Below the pieces are notes generated by a model. That model was not told where the DNA came from and did not search any database. It saw only the letters and a list, made by a program, of their open reading frames with translations. Both the position numbers and the translations under genes were made by a program. Positions 58,001 through 64,000 of a stretch of 64,000 bases of DNA are shown here, one piece after another. Position 1 is the stretch's first letter. Each line of letters opens with the position of its first letter. Origin of the DNA: Trifolium pratense. Taxonomy: Eukaryota; Streptophyta; Magnoliopsida; Fabales; Fabaceae. Where the stretch lies: positions 72,277,257 to 72,341,256 of the forward strand of contig NC_060060.1 of the NCBI RefSeq assembly GCF_020283565.1, in the 5' to 3' direction.

Positions 58001-59516
58001 AATAATTGTTATTTTGATCCTCTTAGAAATCAATATGAACCAGAAGTTCAAAAGATAACTCATTTGCAAAGTTTATGAAATCAATCAACAGCTGCTAATG
58101 CTCCAATAAAAATGAATGTCCCTGTTGGACAATCTAATATTGCAAATGATTCCTAACCACGCGTGAAGCATGGTAAGCAAATCGGTTCCAAAGATAAAAA
58201 TCCTCCTAATATTGAAAAGGAGCTAAAAACAAAGATGACCCGAGTGAGGATATGAAAATAGTATTTGACATAATTAATTTTCCAGTTCCAGAAGAACTTA
58301 TCAGGTACCTGTAATTTACGAAAATATAGAGATCTCGACAAACTATGTCATGAATGGAATACGATGGAACCGAGATGAAGTCAACGTTGACAATATTTTT
58401 GCACATAATAAAGCGCTATATATGTGATAAATGACAATGAGGATCATAAATCAAAGTCTATTAAGGATTATAGACAATGAAATGATTGACTAAATAAGAT
58501 AGACGCAATTGATACAAAATTAAACTAGCTTTGCAAAGCGAAATGTTTTTGGACCAGTAGTCCATTTCATCTGCAGATGGAGATAAATCGATATGAATAA
58601 GTTTTCAAGAGAAAAATAATAAAAACAAAATGTTTAGAATTTGAATTGTTATTCAAGTATATTGATAAATGTCAATCATTGATTTTCAAGAAGCATATTC
58701 ACCTGAAGTGAATTCAAAAATTAATTAAGTTGAGTAGCATCTGAAATACTCAATTCATGTGAAATATGTGTTTTAACGTATTTTACTGGCTCACTTGATA
58801 ATGATGATCCCTGAAGGATTTAGTTATATTTGACAATGAATTATTTATATCCGAGGCTTATATTAATGATAAAATATCATCTAGACTCCCGAAGAGCTTA
58901 TGAGATATTCTCATTTAAATTTATAATTTAAATAAGATTATATAGCAAAAGTGTTAAAACACTTTGACATTGACATATCTAATTTGTTGTATACTAAAAA
59001 TGGTTGCAATGTCATTTGATGTGTCATGCCTCAAGAAAATGATCAACAATTTGAATTGGTCCTGAAGTACCATATCTTAATTCAATTAAGCTCACTAATA
59101 TATTTGCTATAATTTCGTAGTATTTTATTTTTGCCTATTCATCCAACCCAAATATTGAAGTAAAGCAAAACATAGAATTATTTATACTTTAAAGAAACAA
59201 CAATATCATCCAATCATGTGAAGATTTTAGCACTACATCAAGCAAGCTGAGAAGATATTTTTGTTGAGGATTGTAATTCAACACATACAAGAAATTCGTT
59301 GTTTTATTACAAAATGATGGTTCCTGCAACAACTCAACATAAAGATAATATCAGACGCAATGCTAATTTAGAGAAGAGTATAATAAAGAAGATATGACAG
59401 ATTTTTCTACAGAGTCAACTTTTAGTAAAACCTTGGAGCAGCTAGTACAGAAAATTATTTGATTTTTCATCTCATGTATAATAATTGTCTTTATGAGGGG
59501 GAGATATAAATATGTT

Positions 59517-59673
59517 CTGCACTCTTTTTCCCTTCACCGTGGTTTTGTCCCACTGGGTTTTCCTGGTAAGGTTTTTAATGAGGCAGTTCACACACAAATG
59601 ATGATGTACTCTTTTTCCTTCACTAGGGTTTTTTTTAGAGAAAGAATATCCTTCATGGACATTCAAGGGGGAG
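59517..59673 (+). promoter_or_regulatory. 3' signature and purine tract of element 2
   Basis: CTCTTTTTCCCTTC, GGTTTTGTCCCACTGGGTTT and GGTTTTTAATGAGGCA match the block upstream of the element 1 PPT. CAAGGGGGAG (59664-59673) touches the 3' LTR. These cis-acting parts are intact although coding is lost. Confidence 0.8.
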
Positions 59674-59871
59674 TGTTATGAATAATATGTAATGAATGTC
59701 CATTATTGTGTAGGTTTTTTTGTCCCCTAATTGTGTCCTATAAATAGGACCCCTTTGTTACAATGTAATACACACTTGTGAATAGAATAATAACAATGGT
59801 CTATTCCTTTCTCTTCTCTCTTTCTCTTCTCCTTCTATATTCTTGCTATTCTTTAGAAATAGTTCATAACA
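59674..59871 (+). repeat. 3' LTR of Copia-derived element 2
   Basis: 198 bp, base-for-base the same as 54522-54719 by eye. Confidence 0.95.
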
Positions 59872-60645
59872 CCTCAATTTAGTGATATTTTTACTTATGC
59901 GTCAAACTCATTAATTATGTGGCATTATACATTTGGCCAAAAGATTATCCATGTAATTATTATTTTCTTTTATTTCAATAATTAAGTTTGTAAAATATGA
60001 AAATAAATAAATAAATAATTAATAATAATATAATTTGAAATAAATAAAATCAAAACCTAAATTCCCAAATTGGGATCCATCTCTATCACATAGCATTGGT
60101 AATGCTTAATCTTCCATGTCAGGTACTCTCTTTCAAGTCCAAACAATTCATCTTTGACCATTGTCTTTCCACACATGGAGATTTCAAATCTCTATTCCAT
60201 TCTCTGTCATTTTCCATATGATGATTGTATTGTGTGTACTGTGGTAGTGCAATGAACTGTGTAAGGTAGAGCAGATGAGGATGAAAGAACGAAGGAGAAT
60301 TTTGTAAAATTTGCTTTTTTGTGTGTGAATTGCAAGTGATTTAGGATTTGGGGGATGATGAAGAAGAAAGAACACCGTAAACCAGGTTCTAGTAGAAAAT
60401 TAAAAGGGTTTCTAATTTTAATTTAATAATTAATATATATTATTTTAATAATTAAAGCATTTTATATTGAATTAAATAAATTAGGAATGACATGGGTATT
60501 AAGTTTAACCACCTGGACACTGCCACATCATTAGTAATAAGGTCACTTCATCAAAATTGACCTTGAAATAGAGTGGGGGATCAAAACTTGAGAAAATGAA
60601 AATTGGGGGATCAACAATTGGTTTTTAAAACAATATTGAACTATC
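59872..60645. repeat. Right part of the split palindromic repeat
   Basis: Non-coding DNA whose right end complements the left part at 54410-54521. It contains short AT runs and no gene. Confidence 0.5.
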
Positions 60646-61568
60646 TAACCCAACCCCAGAACCCTCCCATTTTATATGAGTTTAAGACCATAGTATAAAT
60701 TTGCAATAAAACATAAATGCATGATTCATGGAAAGCCCTATATTAAAGTTATAAAAAATATGTATGTGGAATCACGACTATCGTGAAAATTTAGGTTGAA
60801 CCACGTTAATTTTCTTGATAGCTATTTCAATTTTTATATTTGTATCGTATTTTTAAATGTACAACCAACATTGAGATGCATGCTTTTTTAGTGATGATAT
60901 AGTCTTATTTAGAGATTTGAGAGATATAAATGAGAGGTTGGAAACTTGGTGACAAATTTTAAAAGCATATATATAACTTTCGCTTATTGAAGAAGAGATG
61001 AAATAAGGGAAGGATCGGAATATTTTGTGATAAAAATGTATCACTGAAACTAAAGGTAAAAGGTAAAAAATTTCATAAAATTATAAAATCAACGATGTTG
61101 CGTGAAACAAATTAAAGTGTTAGTTAGTTAAAAACCAAGATGAGAGTAAAATCAGTGTGGTAAAATTAGAATGTTGCACTAAATGTGTACTTAAAATAAG
61201 ATTAGAATATGTTAAACATTGAAGAGAAAGTCAAATTGATATTAGTATATATTGTAGAAAACATAACTGAATCCAATTTAGGTGGTTTGAGTATTTTGGA
61301 GGAGACATGCTTCAAAAAAACACCACCTTCAAAACTCTAAGTTTAATCTCCATCCTTTCACCAACTTTTAAAACGTACTGTCATCATCCCAAACTTCTTG
61401 ATTTCTTCTTCATAAAAGATGTGATCGAGTTACCTGAATTGCCATCCTCTTCATAAAAAAATGATATTTATTAATTATTATAAACTAGACCTTTATTCGT
61501 GCGATGCACGGTGTGATGCGTTATTTTATATTATAACGTGGAAAAATTGAAACAATAAATATTATTAA

Positions 61569-61569
<1 letters not shown>

Positions 61570-61604
<35 letters not shown>

Positions 61605-61625
61605 TAATAATAATAATAATAATCA
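61570..61625. repeat. (AAT)n microsatellite
   Basis: AAT trinucleotides with one interruption (TAATTAATAA). Confidence 0.9.
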
Positions 61626-62328
61626 AACCAATAATTGTGTAAAAATAATTATTAGAATTAACAAAAAGTGTGTATATGATCAAGAGAGAGTTTCAAGTTT
61701 TTAAGAGTATATAATCAAGAGAGAGTTTCAAGTTTTTAACAGATGGTGTGTAAATGGTTTACCGTCTTCGACGCCCCAAATGAAAAATGAACAGACCAAT
61801 AGCTAGTTGATCACCTAATATTGATCAAGAAGTCACATCCTCAGATCGTTCAACAAAAAAAAAAATTTTCATCATCATTCACATTCAGTATGACATCATG
61901 ACAAAAGAATTCTCAATACATAATAAAGAAACAATAGATTATAGAATTTAAACAAAATATGATGATTTAGTGATAATTGTTTAAACAATTGTTTAGCAAA
62001 ATATGATGATTTAATGACTATTTTATTTCCTTTTGATTAGATATATTCAATCATTATAGTGACTATTTGCTTCCATTAGTCCATACGTTTTTTTCTTATA
62101 TAAACATATAATCAGACAGTTTTTTTTTTAATATAATTGGGTAGTTTTTTTTTGATATATTAATACATCATTACACATATAAATGTAGGTATATGAAAAG
62201 TTGATCAATATGACAATAATGTAAGGAGAAATGATGTGACACATTGTAAGTGGATGACATGGCTAAATGAAAATTTCATTGGTTTAAGTGGATTAGAATT
62301 TAGAGAACTAATAGGATAACTATTTAGG

Positions 62329-62330
<2 letters not shown>

Positions 62331-62392
<62 letters not shown>
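62331..62392. repeat. (TA)n microsatellite
   Basis: About 30 TA dinucleotides, the longest TA run in the window. Confidence 0.9.
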
Positions 62393-62393
<1 letters not shown>

Positions 62394-63199
62394 TTGGCTG
62401 AGTACATAAAAAACAAATATAAATTAAGCATTGCAAAAAATGAAAATGGATGAATAGGTTAACAAACTTACAATATTCGATTTAATAACATGAATTGTGC
62501 AACTGCCAATTAATAATGAAAACAATACAATGATTTGGTCTAAGTTGTAAGAGTTTTGAGTCTATTAAATAGGTGGTTAGAAGTTCAATTTTTAGCTCTT
62601 GTGTATTGGAAAAAAATTTAGTTGAGAGACAAGAACTCACTTTATGTGACATACAAATTTTTTGGCGGAAATTAATCGTCGTTAACAGTGGTGGAAACTT
62701 CATAACAAGATATTGTCGAAAAAAAAAGAGATTCATAAAAACCAATGACAACCAAGATATTGAGCTTAAATAGTTATTGAACTTGTATAGGACGAATCGT
62801 TTGAAAAATCGAGTTCGATTTTTAGTAAGAATAATTTTTTCCCAGTCGAACTATGAATTACGACAACCTCTTCTCAAAAAAAAAAAAATACCAATCACAA
62901 AAAGACAAAAACTCATGTATGATTTGAAAATCGTCACTCCAATTTCCCCGCAGCGCAACGACATAGTACTACCAGTAGTGAACGAGAATGAAATCGAATA
63001 TTTATTGTGGCCCACTAAATCACCAAAACACAAATCCTCTACACCACAAACAAAGCTGCTACCCTACTGCACTAAAACCTATTAAATCTAAACCGTGAAC
63101 AACTACAAAGGACTCTGATCCTTATTGATATCGCAAATAACCTCCCTGCACTCTCATGTAGTGGATAACAATTGTTGCATTTGGGTGCTTATAACATAA

Positions 63200-63336
63200 C
63201 AGACTCGCTTCACACTTTCTTTCATTCTTTCTTTCTCTGAGAGATTTTCTTCAACTTTCTCCAAATTTTCCCACACATTACGGACGGTTATTGCAAGATT
63301 CTGACTCCATAGCTACATTTTTTCCTCACACAGCAG
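63200..63336 (+). other. Probable 5' UTR exon of a gene running off the right edge
   Basis: A CT-rich stretch (CTTTCTTTCATTCTTTCTTT) followed by ACACAGCAG|GTACTG gives a good donor with GT at 63337. This arrangement, a pyrimidine-rich non-coding exon followed by a leader intron, is common in plants. No coding exon lies within the window, so the product is unknown. Confidence 0.45.
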
Positions 63337-63379
63337 GTACTGAGTTTCACGTTTTATCTGCATTTGAATTTTCTCTCAA

Positions 63380-64000
63380 TGCATGTTCTTGCTCAATTTC
63401 TGAAAACTTGAACTACATTATTTGATGTTGAAATGATGTTTACTTGTTTAACTTTTGTGCTCTGTTTGGATTTTACATTATTTTTTTCAACTTTTGAGTA
63501 GAACATATATAGTAGAATCGCTTTTACACTTTCTTTCTTTCTTTCACCACAACTTTTGTGCTTGTTTGGATTTTATATAGTTTTGCTAAAATAAGCTCAA
63601 AAATTGAGAAACGAGGAAGATCTTGTTGGGTTGGCTATGGTGTGAGAAGAAAGGTGATGTATGTTTTGTTTCGGTGTTTCACGGTATATGAATGGAATCA
63701 TGAAATTTTGTTTCACGTTTTATCATATATATGCATGTTCATCACTATGAAAACTTGAACTAATTATTCATATGTTGAAATGATGTTTACTTGTTTAACT
63801 TTTGTGCTCTGTTTGGATTGTGCATATTTTTTTCAACTTTTGAGTAGAACATAACAAAATCGCTTTTACACTTTCTTTCTTTCACCACAAATTTCATGCT
63901 CTGCTTGGATTTTATATAATTTTTCAACCTTTGTGTTCATTTAATGTTGCTAAAATAAGCTAAAAAATTGAGAAACGAGGAAGATCTTGTTGTGTTGGCT
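63380..64000. repeat. Tandem duplication of ~350-365 bp at the right edge
   Basis: A block with GATGTTTACTTGTTTAACTT, CTTTTGAGTAGAACATA and GAGAAACGAGGAAGATCTTG occurs at about 63430-63640 and again at about 63780-64000, offset 351 to 365 bp. The second copy is cut by the window end, so more copies may follow. Confidence 0.85.

Larger units (their letters stand above)
54522..59871 (+). mobile_element. Copia-derived element with identical LTRs and non-coding interior
   Basis: The 198-bp LTRs (54522-54719 and 59674-59871) begin TGTTATG and end CATAACA and read identical. The leader starts with CGTTATCAGCACGAT, as in element 1. A purine tract CAAGGGGGAG precedes the 3' LTR at 59664-59673. The interior keeps Copia order in traces: GHPESIMM-like at about 57197, DASTKWSHVCLL-like at about 57424, PILGGDNKQ-like at about 57929, KDKNP-like at about 58190, AYSPEVNS-like at about 58690, an RT IPEGF-like word near 58808, and EVPYL-like at about 59066. 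Stops and gaps break every frame and no ORF over about 80 codons remains. No clean 5-bp duplication flanks it (CCCAC left, CCTCA right). Confidence 0.85.
60646..63200. other. Intergenic AT-rich DNA with microsatellites
   Basis: No gene recognised. Around 61485-61520 the words ACTAGACCTTTATTCGTGCG and GATGCACGG occur, a phrase found at the ends of a very abundant plant repeat. AAT repeats lie at 61570-61625 and TA repeats at 62331-62392. About 62770-62870 resembles 3250-3370. Confidence 0.45.

Noticed and set aside
62777..63085. 102-codon ORF near the right edge
   Set aside because: Part overlaps a dispersed repeat also seen at 3250-3370; no domain and no link to the splice donor at 63337.
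1..64000. CRISPR array, tRNA or rRNA genes, organelle DNA insert
   Set aside because: Tandem repeats here lack regular spacers; the tRNA-like boxes belong to SINEs; no organelle gene sequence was recognised.

Overview
This is an AT-rich, repeat-laden plant nuclear window. Split genes with GT..AG introns, plant-type Copia elements, a tRNA-headed SINE and many MITEs point to a dicot; codon and repeat style suggest a papilionoid legume such as Medicago or Trifolium, which is an inference. No rRNA, tRNA, organelle insert or CRISPR array was seen.

Six genes are well supported. (1) A J-domain/DUF3444 protein at 5789-7852 (+), with a single coding exon and an intron in its leader. (2) A GDSL esterase/lipase at 9681-12333 (-), 3 exons, 359 aa. 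(3) A ubiquitin-like/WLM (Wss1-type) protease/PUB protein at 19092-23741 (+), 12 exons, 586 aa. (4) A DUF1664 coiled-coil membrane protein at 25316-32003 (+), 11 exons, 314 aa. (5) An ankyrin/double-BTB protein at 41783-48417 (+), 5 exons, 604 aa. (6) A Rho GDP-dissociation inhibitor at 51698-53697 (-), 5 exons, 226 aa. The right edge appears to hold the untranslated first exon of a seventh gene. All reading frames join cleanly across the proposed splice sites. The genes have unrelated housekeeping-type roles and do not form a cluster.

The rest is layered mobile DNA. A young Copia element (34492-41705; 355-bp LTRs with 3 differences; TSD ATAAA) lies inside an older repeat element, and its 3' LTR ends 77 bp before the start codon of the ankyrin/BTB gene. 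A second Copia-type element (54522-59871) has two LTRs that read identical over 198 bp although its interior codes for nothing intact. It lies inside a palindromic repeat. Both elements share a 15-base sequence directly after the 5' LTR and an AG|GTATA donor-like site about 45 bases further on. Smaller inserts include a 189-bp Mutator-type MITE with a 9-bp TSD, a 347-bp Tourist-type MITE with TSD TAA, two Stowaway-type MITEs, a SINE with an 18-bp TSD, a 72-bp tRNA-sized insert with a 16-bp TSD, several fold-back elements, and relics of LINE RNase H and Copia reverse transcriptase.

The least explained structures are three. The interior of the second Copia element carries about 18 short hairpins whose stems differ but whose loop is nearly always C[T/A/C]GAA. 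The first Copia leader contains a promoter-like block (six AACGG boxes, a TATA box and a 50-aa two-helix ORF). At 50774-51007 a 13-base GC-rich dyad recurs seven times in a paired, roughly 70-bp periodic array.
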